From Dama dama (lineage: Eukaryota; Chordata; Mammalia; Artiodactyla; Cervidae), in NCBI RefSeq assembly GCF_033118175.1, contig NC_083701.1, forward strand, positions 71,920,001 through 71,984,000: 64,000 bases of DNA, written 5' to 3'. Within the stretch, counting starts at the first letter, position 1. Each line of letters begins with the position of its first letter. Below the pieces are notes generated by a model that was given only the letters and a program-made list of their open reading frames with translations, was not told the DNA's origin and did not search any database. Made by a program: the position numbers and the translations under genes. Shown here piece by piece: positions 11,226 through 23,012 of this stretch.

Positions 11226-12139
11226 AAACAAATGTTTTGGGAATATTAAATAAATATTAAATATCATTAGCAGAAATTTTTCACAGGATTTTTCTGGAAA
11301 TAGAAATTGTGGACCAAATGGAAGAAACTGTTCCAGTTTCTGCAACCTAGAACTCTTAAACCAGTTCAGTGAATGGATGGACTCTTCTGGGGACTTTTTA
11401 CTGTCTAAAAATTACTCTGAGTCACTGAATGGCAGATTTGACTTCAGGAGCTTTTGGCAAACCTTTAAGGACACAGCATGAGTTGAAACTACTGTTCACC
11501 AACAGTAAACCTCCATGTTTCTTTGTTATTTTAGGAACCTCAGGGAAGCAGCAGTGTTAGAGCTGAGGAAAGCCTTAATTTGGTCAGAAAAATGGGAAGA
11601 TGCTGTTTCATTAAGCATGCTATTCTCATTGTTCTTCTTGCCTTCATTCACGAAAATAGTATTGTTTGAAGGGAAATATGCAGTAGCATTTCTGTCAATC
11701 TAGGGGCAGGTTTGATGTCAGAAAGGAAAGGACACTGATTTGAAATTTGTTAAACATGAAAGCTATGTTTATGGATTGATTTCAACAATAACAGTGGAAT
11801 CACAATAATGATAGTTAAATATAGCTGTCCTAAAGGATTATCAACTTTATTTCAAAGGCCCTTTCTGTAATTTTTAACTTACTTATTTTCAGTAACTCTA
11901 GCTTGTCTACAATCTTTTAACAGCCTGTCATCATTGAAGGAATGAAAAAATCTTAGAATGAGGTTCGTGTCACTATCTTCTTTAAGTTTTATTCTGTTCT
12001 CGAATCCCATAGATCATTTTAAAGTTGTTAAAAGTAATAATGCAAGTTGAAACAAAATAAAACTGCAGTTCTTTTATGTACTCACTTCTCTGGGATGGTC
12101 TTCACAGTTTAGTTTTAGTTTCTATCCCGAAAAGGGTCA
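11226..12139. other. Unannotated sequence
   Basis: About 0.9 kb with no recognisable gene or repeat. The frame at 11515-11703 resembles no protein I know. Confidence 0.5.
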
Positions 12140-12221
12140 ACAATTCAGCAAACATGGAAGTTCTGCTACTTGACAAAGCTCAATTATGCCCTGGAGATAA
12201 GTATGTTTAAGCCATGTGCTT
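12140..12221. repeat. 82-bp direct repeat, left copy
   Basis: This 82-bp segment recurs at 12835-12916 with three differences, all transitions (79/82 identical). The copies sit exactly on both edges of a BovB insertion, so they look like a very long target-site duplication. A pre-existing tandem duplication into which BovB inserted is the alternative. Confidence 0.92.
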
Positions 12222-12834
12222 CAGTTCAGTTCACTTCAATTTAGTCGTTCAGTCGTGTCCGCCTCTTTGTGACCCCGTGGACCGCAGCACACCAGGCCTC
12301 CCTGTCCGTCACCAACTCCCGGAGTTTACTCAAACTCATCTCCAATAAGTCAGTGATGCCGTCCAACCATCTCATCCTCTGTCATCCCCTTCTCCTCCCG
12401 CCTTTAATCTTTCTCAGCATCAGGGTCTTTTCCAATGTCAGTTCTTCACATCAGGTGGCCAAAGTATTGGAGTTTCAGCTTTAGCATCAGTCCTTCCAAT
12501 GAATATTCAGAACTGATCTCCTTTAGGATGGACTGGTTGGATGTCCTTGAAGTCCAAGAGACTCCCAAGAGTCTTCTCCCACACCACAGTTCAAAAGCGT
12601 CAATTCTTCAGCGCTTAGCTATCTTTATAGTCCAACTATCACATCCATACATGACTATTGGAAAAAACCATAGCTTTGACTAGATGGACTGTTTTTGGCA
12701 AAGTAATGTCTCTGCTTTTTAATAAGCTGTCTAGGTTAGTCATAACTTTTCTTCCAAGGAGTAAGCATCCTTTAAGTTCATGGCTGCAGTCACCATCTGC
12801 AGTGATTTTGGAGTCCAAAAAAATAAAGTCTGTC
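12222..12834 (-). mobile_element. BovB 5'-truncated insertion between long direct repeats
   Basis: A 613-bp BovB reading on the minus strand. Its 3' end (CAGTTCAGTTCACTTCAATTT in plus orientation) is on the left. Its truncated 5' end, encoding TDFIFLDSKITADGDCSHELKGCLLLGRK, is on the right. The RT active site is not included. The precise fit between the two 82-bp repeats defines both ends. Confidence 0.95.
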
Positions 12835-12916
12835 ACAATTCAGCAAACATGGAAGTTCTGCTACTTGACAAAGCTCAGTTATGCCCTGGGGATAAGTATG
12901 CTTAAGCCATGTGCTT
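12835..12916. repeat. 82-bp direct repeat, right copy
   Basis: Second copy of the segment at 12140-12221, abutting the truncated 5' side of the BovB. Begins ACAATTCAGCAAACATGG and ends GCCATGTGCTT. Confidence 0.92.
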
Positions 12917-12986
12917 ACCTGGGGCAATATCTGAGTACCTGTGGAATTTTCCACAAAAGAAGATTATTTTAAAATGATGGGGTAAG

Positions 12987-13434
12987 TGAAAGATGTTCTT
13001 TGTTTGACCAAACTTTAGTCAGGCTCCTGAATCTTCTTCTGGGCCCATCTGTCTCTTCCTTGTACAATCTATTTTTCACATGAACTTGCTAAGTCAATTT
13101 AATCAGAACTCCACCTCCTGCCACCATATCTGCTCAGGTTCCTTGTCTGTCACCATCTTTCAAGTGATAGCTAATCCCCTTGGCTTGTCTTCAGTAAGAA
13201 TCCTGTTAGGTTGGTTTAGCCAAAACCTCCCCCGAATACCCTTCAGGGTTCCTCTTGGTATTTTTCCATCTGCTGACTCCCTGTCTGCTTCTTGGCTCCT
13301 GCCACTTGCCCATGGTATATTTGGAATTGAGCTCAGTTCTATGCTAAGGTCTCTTACCCCTTATTGCCATAGTCTCGAATAAAATGTGTTTTTCACTGCT
13401 TTAACTCCTGTCCAGCTCTGGTTTTCCTTTGACG
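12987..13434 (+). repeat. Endogenous retrovirus-type LTR, left copy
   Basis: About 448 bp beginning TGAAAGATG and ending TTTGACG, with a polyadenylation signal AATAAAATG near 13379 followed by TTCACTGCTTTAACTCCTGTCC, an R/U5-like layout. It is clearly homologous over its full length to 15937-16380 in the same orientation. The terminal CA has become CG. The reading frame at 13080-13382 is a by-product. The family name is not known to me. Confidence 0.7.
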
Positions 13435-14750
13435 GTTATGGTGCTTCAGCTTGGGTAGGATCAGATTCATCATTGGACCCCAAGACCACTCACCCCGGAC
13501 CCTAAGTGCACACCTTTGAAACCTTTGTTTTCACTGCTGACTGATTGATTGGGGATCTATTGGTGAGACTGACTCCTAAACCATTGCTCCAGACAAGCAT
13601 ATGTTGGAGCTGGTAGGGACAGATTTTGGTTTTTAAGATTCCAAGTATACACTAAAAGCTGACTTAGAATCCCAGATAAGCAGAGGGAGGCTGAGATTGA
13701 TTCTTAGACTACTCCATTTCTAAGAGGCTATTCTCTGGAAGGAACAGAAGCTGTGTTAGAGTTCTTGTTTTACTCTGATGCTTTTGCAAAAGTGCTTTAC
13801 CTAAGAAGAAATTCATGCAAGGGGTTCTGACAAGTACAGATTTCTAATAATATTACCAAACTGAGTAAAAATCTCCAGAACTCTAATGGAAAAACTGGAT
13901 TAATAAAACTGCCATCTCAAGATAAAGCAAACCAGATATTAAATGTGCATGGAAGCTAAACAAGCTGATGAAGTTAATTATAATTTTGTAGCTCTTTATT
14001 TGAAGTATTGCTGATTCTTTAATTTTTTCCAGGTTTAAGACAGTTTTTTATTCTCTTCAGCTATCTATGATTTACAGCAATTTGGTAAATATATCTTTGT
14101 AAAAAGAATTTTTAAAAAACTTGTTTTTTTCTCCTTGTGTGTGATACCTCCGGAATTTAGAAACTTTTGATAGGTATTCTTATTTTCATGGAAATATATT
14201 TTTTAGTGTAAATTTAATGTGAATCTGTTCTCTTTGTAACAGGTCACCATTGGAAAATCGATTATTTTGCCAAAACTTTGACTAGAATATGTTCTATTCT
14301 CAAATTCTCAAATATGTTTGAGAAAGCTGTGCATATAATTTAAAGGTGACAAACATCTTTAAGGAACTATGGTTGATTTTATAGTCAATAACGTCGTCCT
14401 TCAAAAAGTGATCTAGTGTTTTCCTGTTATTAAGGTTAGTAAGGAAGGTCACTTGTTTTAGGACCAGGAATTTCAGGATAGTTTGGGGATCTGGAGAAGG
14501 AAAGAATTCCCTCAAACATATAGGTATTGCAGGTGAACTCTGAAGGTGAGCTCTTGGCATGTCTTCCTACCCTCAAGAGGCTTTTAAAGCTCTCATCTGA
14601 GATTGCTTATGGGAACTTCCAGTAGAACAAATTCTGAAGACCTATGTTGTCAATCTCTATTCTTGCTGCATTTGTGTAAATAATCGGACCAAGCTTAATG
14701 AAAATAGACTTATTTTGCAACACATTAACCTTACTTGAACTATCTTTAAT
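13435..14750. other. Interior between the two LTRs, left part
   Basis: About 1.3 kb (continuing at 15213-15936) between two direct LTR copies. I see no gag, pro, pol or env motif, no convincing primer-binding site and no polypurine tract. It is either an internally deleted or non-autonomous provirus, or unrelated DNA between two independent LTR insertions. The frame at 15486-15731 resembles no retroviral protein. Confidence 0.4.
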
Positions 14751-15212
14751 AGAGTTGTTCAGTCTCCAAGTTGTGTCCAACTTTTTGTGACCCCATGAAC
14801 TGCAGCACACCATGCTTCCCTGTCCATCACCATCTCCCTGAGTTTGCTCAAACTCATGTCTATTGAATCAGTGTTGCCATACAATCATCTCATCCTCTGT
14901 CGCCCTCTTCTCCTGCCTTCAATCTGTCCCAGCATCAGGGTCTTTTCCAGTGAATCGGCTCTTCACATCAGGTGGTCAAGTACTGGAACTTCAGCTTTAG
15001 CACCAGTCCTTGAATGAATTTTCAGAGTTGATTTCCTTTAGGATTGACTGGCTTGATCTTGGTGTCCAAGAGGTTCTCAAGAGTCTTCTCCAACACCACA
15101 GTTCATAAACATCAGTTCTTCAGTGCTCAGCCTTCTTTACTGTCCACATTCATGTCCATCCATGGCTACTGGAAAAACCATAGCTTTGACTATATGGACT
15201 TTGTCAATATAG
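14751..15212 (-). mobile_element. BovB fragment inside the LTR pair
   Basis: A minus-strand BovB 3' fragment (plus strand GTTGTTCAGTCTCCAAGTTGTG through GGCTACTGGAAAAACCATAG). It carries several small deletions and is more diverged than most copies here. It was presumably added after the LTR element, since it sits in the interior. Confidence 0.9.
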
Positions 15213-15936
15213 ACAGATAGAAATAGTGGTGATTATAGAAAGAAAAATTGTTTCAGTTGAAAACTATAAGACACTCTAGATATAATGTTAAATTCTAGTC
15301 CTGTTCATTGTCTTTAAGGCTTTGTTATTTATCCCATAAACTGGACTGGAATATGAATTTTTCTAGTTTCCTTTAATATCTGCTTATAACTATCCAAATT
15401 AATGTTTCTAATTTTTTTCCTTTTTTACTTGGAATGTTTGGGAACTAAAATCATCTTTTTCCAAAGCCTTGCAATCTGAAGCTGGATGGCTTCATATAAA
15501 CTTGTAAAGATCATGTGTGAGCAAGCTTCCTGCCCACAGGTGTGTGCGCTCAGCAGGTTCCCTGGAACTCCTCATGCCAACACTAGAGACAGTCACGATG
15601 CAGACCAGGAATTTCACCGGATTGCCAGTGCTGCCCTCACCCCACCGTCTACTGATGCTTTAAATTTGTCATCTAGAAATCTTCCTAACTGCCTGCCCAC
15701 TGAATTCAGAACCTGGATTTTTAAGCATTAGCCTTTGCTTTTCCTTTATTTTCATAGAAACTCCCCTCATTAAATGCCTGACTGCTAGCATCATCTAACA
15801 AAGACTCTCTACTACCAATTCCAAGCTGATGATTCAACTGGTCCTTAATGAATGAAAGACAACATGATGAGAAAAGGACTTTCATTGTTCAAAGGAAAGC
15901 GGACTGTTCCTTCTTTCCTTGGACAAGAACTGGGAC

Positions 15937-16380
15937 TGACAAGGTCCTGTGTTTAGTCAAACTCTAACCAGGCTCTTGAACCTTCTCCCAGACCTAACTG
16001 TGCACTTTCTTATAAAATCAAGTTTTAGCAAGAACCCTGTTTGGTCAGTTTAACCAGAACACCCCTCCCCTCCAAATATATGATCATCTTCGATATCTGA
16101 TCAGGCTCTTCATCCCTGTCCCTCCAAGCGATGTCTGCTCACCCTGGCCTGTCTTCAGCGAGAATTCTATTAGGTCTGTTTAACCTAGAACTCTAACCCC
16201 TGGTACTTCCTCTTAGCAATTTTTCATTTACTGAATAATCCCCAGTTCCTGCCCCACTCCTTGGCTGTAAATTCCTGCTTATTTGGATTGTATTTGGGAT
16301 TTTCCTGATTGAGTGTAATAGTCCTAAAAACAATTGTTTCACTGCTTTAACTACTGTCCAGATCTAGTTCTTCTTTGACA
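15937..16380 (+). repeat. Endogenous retrovirus-type LTR, right copy
   Basis: About 444 bp beginning TGACAAGG and ending CTTTGACA, with canonical TG...CA termini. It aligns with 12987-13434 through blocks such as CCAGGCTC(C/T)TGAA(T/C)CTT, GGCCTGTCTTCAG and TTTCACTGCTTTAACT. A 4-bp TAAG occurs just before the left LTR (12983-12986) and just after this one (16381-16384). That would suit a gammaretroviral-type duplication but could be chance. Confidence 0.7.
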
Positions 16381-16384
16381 TAAG

Positions 16385-17903
16385 TGAGGAGGTAAAGGTA
16401 GAACTGAGAATTCAGAACTCAGAAATCAAGGAACCATATTCTTCTAGGTCACTGCCTGGATTGATGTAGAAGTGTCTTCTCTGCTTCCCATTTTCCCAGG
16501 CACTGGCAGCCCTCAGAATTTTTACTTTGCATCAAGTCCTTTTCCCACGGGTGCCTAGGGCCCTGCCCCTGTGCTCTGCTCCCAGATCTCTATCCCAGGG
16601 GCTCCATAACTGCTTCTTCAGATCCTGATCACATGTCCATAGAGTAATTGCTGCATTGGATGGCCATGAGCAACAAGGACAGTGACTAATCCAGCTCACT
16701 GTCGGGAAGGACTTGTGAGGGCAAAGATTGATGCCTGGAATTGGGGATATTTAATAGTACCAACAATAGCATATTTTAGCTTCTGATGCTGTGTGGCAGT
16801 GCTGCTTTAGTGATCAATAGTTAGAATTATGACTATGTGTTGGATTCAGGAAAAATTTATTTAATTCTAAATGTCTTGGGACTTCTCTTAGAGAGGGAAG
16901 GAGGTCAGAATCCTACAAAGTTTTCAGGAATCCGAGACAAAGTTTTGTTTAAAAAGAAAAAACAAAGCATTAGGTTACATGACCACATATATAAAGTACT
17001 TAGCATCAAAGATTGTTATGGAAAATCCATTTGACCATTTAATTTTTGATTTTGAAAAGAAAGAATATTAGCCCATTTATTTTACTGAAAACATTGGTTC
17101 TTATTAATTATAGACTAATAAGACATTAGACAAAATTTTATAATAGAATTAATAAAATTGTCCTTATAAATACAAACATAGTAGACTTGTTAGGTCCTTT
17201 ATTTGACGAAGAGAATGATAGAAACATTTTGTCTTTATTTTTAAGTATTTGTAACACTACTTATCTTAAGCTTGGCTTGGAATAAATGGGTTAAAAATTC
17301 TGTCCAGAAAATTCACAAGCTGAAAACGGAGATGAGCTGTTTTAAGAAGATCAGGAACACCAGGTGCAGACATTACAAAGATAAGCTGGGATAACCTTGA
17401 GGTTCAACCAAGTGGAGAGATAGGAGTGACCTCTGAATAACTGAAAAGATAGAGTAAGAGAAAATGAAACTAGCATTTGCAGAGAAGTTCCTTAAAGCCA
17501 TGACTGCAGAAATGGAGATCTAAATGATTGGATGTCACCATTTTCAAAAAAGGAGTGCCCATGCTGTATATTTTACTGGTGAATAAATTAGACTTTTACT
17601 CAACTATTCACTAGTGTGTGTGAGTGTGGCAATTTTCTGTGTTTGATGCATATACATAAAATTTTCTAAATTAACCCTTTGCTTTCTACTCATTTTGGGC
17701 AAATAAGGATCTATTATTTTTAATTAAATGTGTCAAATATTTATTTACAATGAATGCTGTTCAAGAGGTAACTCTAATATTAGAGGAAAGCTTTGCTTTT
17801 AGGTTTGAAAAAAATTTTTTTTGGGTTCAAAATCAACTTCTACTAGTGATCCAGATAGATCACTGGATCTCATAGAAGCTCTGTTTTGTAACTGTAACTT
17901 AGG

Positions 17904-17906
<3 letters not shown>
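16385..17906. other. Unannotated sequence
   Basis: About 1.5 kb of mostly unique DNA. I see no exon, RNA gene or clear repeat. The frame at 16837-17034 resembles no known protein. Confidence 0.5.

Positions 17907-17942
<36 letters not shown>
17907..17942. repeat. (TG)n microsatellite
   Basis: An uninterrupted TG dinucleotide run of about 18 units followed by AGAGAGA. Likely length-polymorphic. Confidence 0.98.
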
Positions 17943-17949
<7 letters not shown>

Positions 17950-17964
17950 ATTCTGTCCCTGTTT

Positions 17965-18625
17965 TTTTCTAATTTTATTTTAGAGTAAATTTAAATTTAC
18001 AGAAAAGTTGTGATGATAATACAGATAGTTCCCATATTCTTCAGAAAAAAATTTTCTCTACTATTAACATCTTACATATGTATAGTATGTTTGACACAAT
18101 TAATTGTCCAAGACCAATAGCCTATTATTAGCTAAAGTCCACACTTTATTTGAACTTATTTAGCTTATCTGTTGTCCAGCTTTTGTTCAAGATCCCATTC
18201 AGGACACCACATTCCATTTAGCTGTTATAACACCTGCTCATCTCTGCTCTGATGACAGCGTCTTAGATTTCCCTTGCTCTTGATAACTTTGACAATTTTG
18301 AAAAGTATCAGTCAGATGTTTTTGTCGAATGACCCTTAATTGATATTTGTCCAATTTTTTTTTCTCATGGATAGATTAGTGTTACAGGTTTTCAGAAGAA
18401 GACTACAGTGGAAAAGTACCATGTTCATCACATAATATCAAGAGTCTATACTAACTCTGTTGCTAATTTTGGTCATTTGGGTGAGGTTCTGTACTATAAG
18501 ATTAGTTTTTTCTCCCCCTTTTCATATTGTACTCTTTGGAAAGAAATCACCGTTCATAGCCCACATATCAGAAGGTTGCAGTTATGGTCTACTTTCAAGA
18601 AAATAACTTTTTTATGATAGGGATT
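17965..18625. repeat. Ancient mammalian L1 untranslated-region relic
   Basis: The segment contains AGTAAATTTAAATTTACAGAAAAGTTG, ATTAACATCTTACATATGTATAG, CATTCAGGACACCACATTCCATTTAG and TTGTACTCTTTGGAAAGAAATCAC in order. I recognise this as a non-coding segment of old mammalian L1 (L1M-type) elements. I do not assign the orientation or subfamily. Confidence 0.55.
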
Positions 18626-18639
18626 GTTACAACTAAATG

Positions 18640-19030
18640 CATATAAATATATACAAAACTAAGTGTATATAAAAGGCTTGGGAAATATGCTGTATTATTT
18701 AAATAAATATTATTAGTGATAATCATCATAGTAAGAGTGTCAAATACATGCAAGATATGCTGTCAAACAACATCTCTGCAAGTAACTTACAACTCAATTA
18801 TAAAGCTGAGGGAATAGATGAAAAGAAAGAAAATTATATTTTGATTAAGGAAGCAATAGTCTTTCTAAATAAATTCATTTCCACTGTTTACCAGATATTC
18901 AGAACTAGTTCACAGAGATGTGCTCATTTATTTTTCAAATTTACTACCTAGTTGGCATATGCTTTTTTTAAATCTGTTTGGTTCGAGCCAGATAAATCAT
19001 TGTCCAATTTGCATTATCCTTTTACATACC
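18640..19030. other. Unannotated AT-rich spacer
   Basis: No recognisable feature. The frame at 18748-18951 looks like chance. Confidence 0.45.
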
Positions 19031-19034
19031 AAGC

Positions 19035-19147
19035 TTTTTTTTTTTTTTTATCTTTTCTTTTTTTTTTTTTTTTATTAGTTGGAGGCTAATTACTTCACAA
19101 CATTTCAGTGGGTTTTGTCATATATTGATATGAATCAGCCATAGATT
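19035..19147 (-). mobile_element. L1 3'-terminal stub with poly-T
   Basis: Two T-rich tracts are followed by AGTTGGAGGCTAATTACTTC and TTGATATGAATCAGCCATAG, the reverse complement of the bovine L1 3' end (compare the tail of the L1 at about 2950-3010). Only the last ~100 bp of the element is present, so it was severely 5' truncated on insertion. Confidence 0.8.
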
Positions 19148-19275
19148 TTTATAGACTCTTCCTTTACAGCCAATTGTTCAGTGTAAAATTGAGTGATACA
19201 GAAATATGGAAAAGTGCAATGCTATTATTATTTTATTTTATATGTGCCCATTGGATCTGAAAAACAGAACAAGGA

Positions 19276-19492
19276 GTAAAAGCAACTCTTCACAGGTAGC
19301 TCAATAGTAAAGATTCTGCCTGCCAAGGCAGAAGATGCAGGAGATGTGGGCTCCATCCCTGGGTTGGTAACATCCCCTGGAGGAGGAAATGGCAATCTAC
19401 TCCAATGTTCTAGAAAATCCCACGGACAGAGGATCCTGGCGAGCCCCGGTCCATGAGGTTGCAAAGAGTTGAATTTGACTGAGTATGCACAC
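19276..19492 (+). repeat. Bov-tA SINE
   Basis: A tRNA-Glu-derived head (AGCTCAATAGTAAAGATTCTGCC, then GGGCTCCATCCCTGGG) is followed by the BovB-related tail (GGATCCTGGCGAGCC to TTTGACTGAGTATGC). Non-coding. Amplified in trans by BovB machinery in ruminants. Confidence 0.92.
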
Positions 19493-19519
19493 ACATGGGA
19501 AGGATAAGTGACTGCGGCC

Positions 19520-20049
19520 ACCTAGAAGTGTGTGGATATATACATAGCCTGAAACTTCAGTCTTAAGGAAATATCCATAAAGAAAATTGCTTTTCAGGGT
19601 ATAAGCATACTCAGTGTTCATGTAACAAAAGACTACAAAAGTCTTATAAGAAAACAGTCACCTTTGCAATTCATTTTGCCAGAAAAGTTCTGATAATATC
19701 TTTAAGGGTAAAAAACACAATGAATGGAAAACACAAAAATAAAAGTCAAAACTTTAAATTGTCACTACCTAGAAAGGGAAGTTGGCTAAACCAGACACAA
19801 TACATTTATAGATATTTACGTGAAATATTGAAAACACTCTGTGGTTTTTAGTCATTTTTACATAGAAATAGTATTAAACTGACAATAAAAATCAATGGTA
19901 CCTATTATTTTTCAAATGTTTAAGTTTGGAGAGTTCCTGCAACTAATTAGAGTCTAGCATTTGCAATGATTGGTTTGGAATTTTGAGACCAATGGAGAAT
20001 TCCTTAAAATCCAGAATAAGGTTGTTATTCAATCCTTTTATAGCCCTTC
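19520..20049. other. Unannotated sequence
   Basis: I see no recognisable exon, RNA or repeat in this AT-rich stretch. Confidence 0.45.
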
Positions 20050-20235
20050 AACTTGAGAGGAACCAAGAGCTAGTGGAAACAGATTTGGATTTGAATCCCA
20101 GCTGATTTATTTATTAGCTGTGTGATTTTCAAACAACTCATTAAGCTGTCCTGTACCTGTTTTATAAGTTTAGAGTTGCAAAGAGGATGTTTGTGAAGAG
20201 ACCAGTACACAGTAGGTGTTTGATGGAGATAAGTG
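20050..20235 (+). repeat. MIR SINE
   Basis: Blocks match MIR in order: AGATTTGGATTTGAATCCCAGCTGATTT, ATTAGCTGTGTGATTTTCAAACAACTC, CTGTCCTGTACCTGTTTTATAAG, and the 3' CAGTACACAGTAGGTGTTTGATG. Nearly full length. Confidence 0.75.
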
Positions 20236-20239
20236 ATTA

Positions 20240-21392
20240 TTGGGAGTTACATTTGTTACTGACCTCTAGTAAGAGTACTGCTTCATCTATCTTCTTTTGA
20301 AATTAAAAAAATAATAATGCTTTCCTTCTATTTTGAGAAAGTATGTATTAAAATTTTCTGGGTTTCTCAGGTTAGAAGAACATATATCACTCCTAAAAAT
20401 TAATGTTGCAATTAAGTAAGCTTTGACTGGGCTAAAGTATTAATGCTGGATATTCTGAGAATTTTAAGTTCATTTAATTAATTTATTTAATTTTTATTGT
20501 GCACATAACATGTTTTGGATGTATAATTAAAATTCTGGAAAACAATGTGAAATACGGTTTGAATTCCTAAAATTCAGCTAAATTTTGTTAAGTATCAACT
20601 TTTCTTTGTTAAGAAGCAGGAAAAGACTTGTTTCTAAAATTTTGCTAGTTAATGCCGTTCAACTTCACTTTTATCTAGATCTTGATGTTAGATTTTGGAA
20701 CTTTATTTGTTCCTTCTTAATGTTTGAGAGAGCAGTGGTTTGTTTTTACAAAGCTGAGAAAATAGTTCGAAGGGGAAATGAAGTAAGATGCATTTGCTAT
20801 TCAAAAGCTGAAAGTGTAGCCAATAATGAAAATCTTTCTATTTAGTTATAGTGATTGAGAAAACAGTTGGAGAGATGTAATTGTCCATTAAGATAATGAG
20901 CACCACTAGCTAGAAACAGCATGTATGGAAGAGGGGTAATGCCAAGCACCATGGGAAAAACTGCAACTTTCAGAGGATCATAAAAACTAGAGGAGGATAA
21001 AACTATACCAAAGAACTACAGACATGGAAGGCAATTTAGTAGATTTCAGGGACTTCTTACTGACAATCTTGTACATACTTAATATGAATTTTAAGAGAGA
21101 AAATATTTTTGTTATTTATCAACTAACCTTTTGCATATTTTATATTAAATTAGTTATCATTGATAATTTGCTCATTACTCTACAAAACAATCTGATTTAC
21201 TAGTTGAGCTCCATTTATGATTGGCCAAGGAAAAATAAGTTGATCCCAAGAAAAAAATGAAATTGTTCCTATTTGATTAAGTGGTTTCAAAGTGAAATTA
21301 ATAGTAGTATCACATTTAAATATTTACGGCTTTTTAAGAGTATGAAAAACTCGGAACTTTTTGTCTTTTTAATATTAGCATTTCAATAGAAA
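20240..21392. other. Unannotated AT-rich sequence
   Basis: About 1.1 kb without recognisable content. The 86-codon frame at 20585-20845 on the plus strand has no known motif, no conserved context and a composition expected of AT-rich non-coding DNA. Confidence 0.45.
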
Positions 21393-21505
21393 AATTATTA
21401 AGTGTCTTCTATGTTCTGGCATTGTAGCAGATGCTTGGAATTAAGAATTAAGAAATACATGATACTTATGCCCAATCTATTAAGCAAACAGATTGTAATC
21501 TTGGG
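21393..21505. repeat. Ancient interspersed repeat (as at 8641)
   Basis: ATTATTAAGTGTCTTCTATGTTCTGGCATTGTAGCAGATGCTTGGAATTAAG resembles the same 'ttattgagtgcctactatgtgccaggca ... ggtgctggga' order seen at 8641. Short and degraded. 21506-21854 is otherwise featureless. Confidence 0.4.
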
Positions 21506-21854
21506 CAATACATTTGATGTAGCTGAGCTTTATACAGAGTTTTGCAAAATTCCCAGTTAGGAAACTAAGTATTAATCATTTCTAAAGTTGGATCATGAAA
21601 GTGCAATAGAAATTTGTAAGACAGAAATGGAGCATTTGAGGCACTGACAATGTCTGTTTAGCCAAGATATTAAGACAGGAAATAATTTAGGGATGGGATA
21701 GGTGTTCTGTGCAGCTAGAGGATATTTCAAAAGGAAGAGAAATAGTAGAAGCAGCTGATAGATGTATGTTTGCTTATATAGCTGGACTATTAATGTGTGC
21801 AATTGGAGCCAAAACAGAAGTGAAATATTTCAGGAACTTTATACCTAGTTTCTG

Positions 21855-23012
21855 TCCTTTTATATAGTTCACGAGGCTCTCGTGGCACATATACTGGGAT
21901 GCTTTGCCGTTCTCTCCTCCAGTGAGTCATGTTTTGTCAGAGCTCTCTGTTATGGCCCATCCGTCTTGGGGTGGCCCTACATGGCTTTACTCCTAGCTTC
22001 ATTGATTTATGCAGTCCTCTTCAACATGACAAGGCAGTGTTCTGTGAAGGAGATATAAGTTCGAACCCTGTATGGAACAACGGATTGGTTCAAGACTGAG
22101 TGAGAAGTAAGACAAGGCTCCCTGCGGTCATCTGTTTCCCCTATATGTGGACCACACCATGAGAAATGCCGGGCTGGATGAGCTCAAAGCTGGAATCAAG
22201 ATAGGTGGGAGAAACATCGACAACCTCAGATATGCAGATAATACCACTCTAATGGCATAAAGTGAAGAGGAACTAGAGAGCCTCTTGATGAGGGTGAAGG
22301 AGGAGAGTGAAAGAGCCACCTTAAAACTTAAAAAAAAAAAACCCAAAAACTAAGATCATGGCATCTGGCCCCATTACTTCATGGCAAGTAGAAGGGGAAA
22401 GGTGAAAGTAGTGACAGATTTCCTCTTCTTGGGCTCTAAAATCATCTCAGACAGTGGTTGCAGCCGTGAAATCAGAAGATAATTGCTTCTTGGCAGAAAA
22501 ACTGTAACAAACCTAGACAATGTGTTGAAAACCAGAGACATTACTCTGCCCGCTATGGTCTATATAGTCAAGGCTATGGTCTTCCCATTGGTCATGTACA
22601 GTTGTGAGATATGGACCGTAAAGAAGGCAGAACACCTTGATGCCTTCGAACTGTGGTGCTGGAGAAGACTCCTGAAAGTCCCTTGGATAGAAAGGAGATC
22701 AAACCAGGAGATCTTAAGTGAAATCAACCCTGAATACTTGTTGGAAGGACTGATGCTTAAGCTGAAGCTCCAGTATTTTGGTCATCTGGTGTGAGCAGCT
22801 GACTCATTGGAAAAGTCCCTGATGCTGGGGAAGACTGAGGGCAGAAGGAGAAGAGGGCATCAGAGGATGTGATGGCTGGATGGCATCACTGATGCAATGG
22901 ACATGAGCTTGGGCAAACTTCGGGAGATGGTGAGGGACAAGGAAGTCTGGTGTGCTGCAGTCCCTGGGGTCTCAAAGAGTGGGACATGACTGAGCTCCTG
23001 AACAACAACAAA
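21855..23012 (+). mobile_element. BovB LINE fragment with dead RT box
   Basis: From about 22065 this is BovB ORF2 from the RT core to the 3' end, closing with CTCCTGAACAACAACAAAA. The stretch 21855-22065 (TTTTGTCAGAGCTCTCTG...GGTGGCCCTACATGGC) probably belongs to the same insertion but is less certain. The RT box reads YADN (22231-22242) instead of YADD, and an in-frame stop follows in 'LMA*SEEE'. The longest remaining frame (22483-22794) encodes the C-terminal CWRRLLKVPWIERRSNQ region. Confidence 0.9.

Noticed and set aside
13080..13382. 100-codon frame in the left LTR as a gene
   Set aside because: It lies entirely inside LTR sequence homologous to 15937-16380 and matches no retroviral protein.
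15486..15731. 81-codon frame as gag or env remnant
   Set aside because: No retroviral motif is visible. Position between LTRs alone is not evidence.
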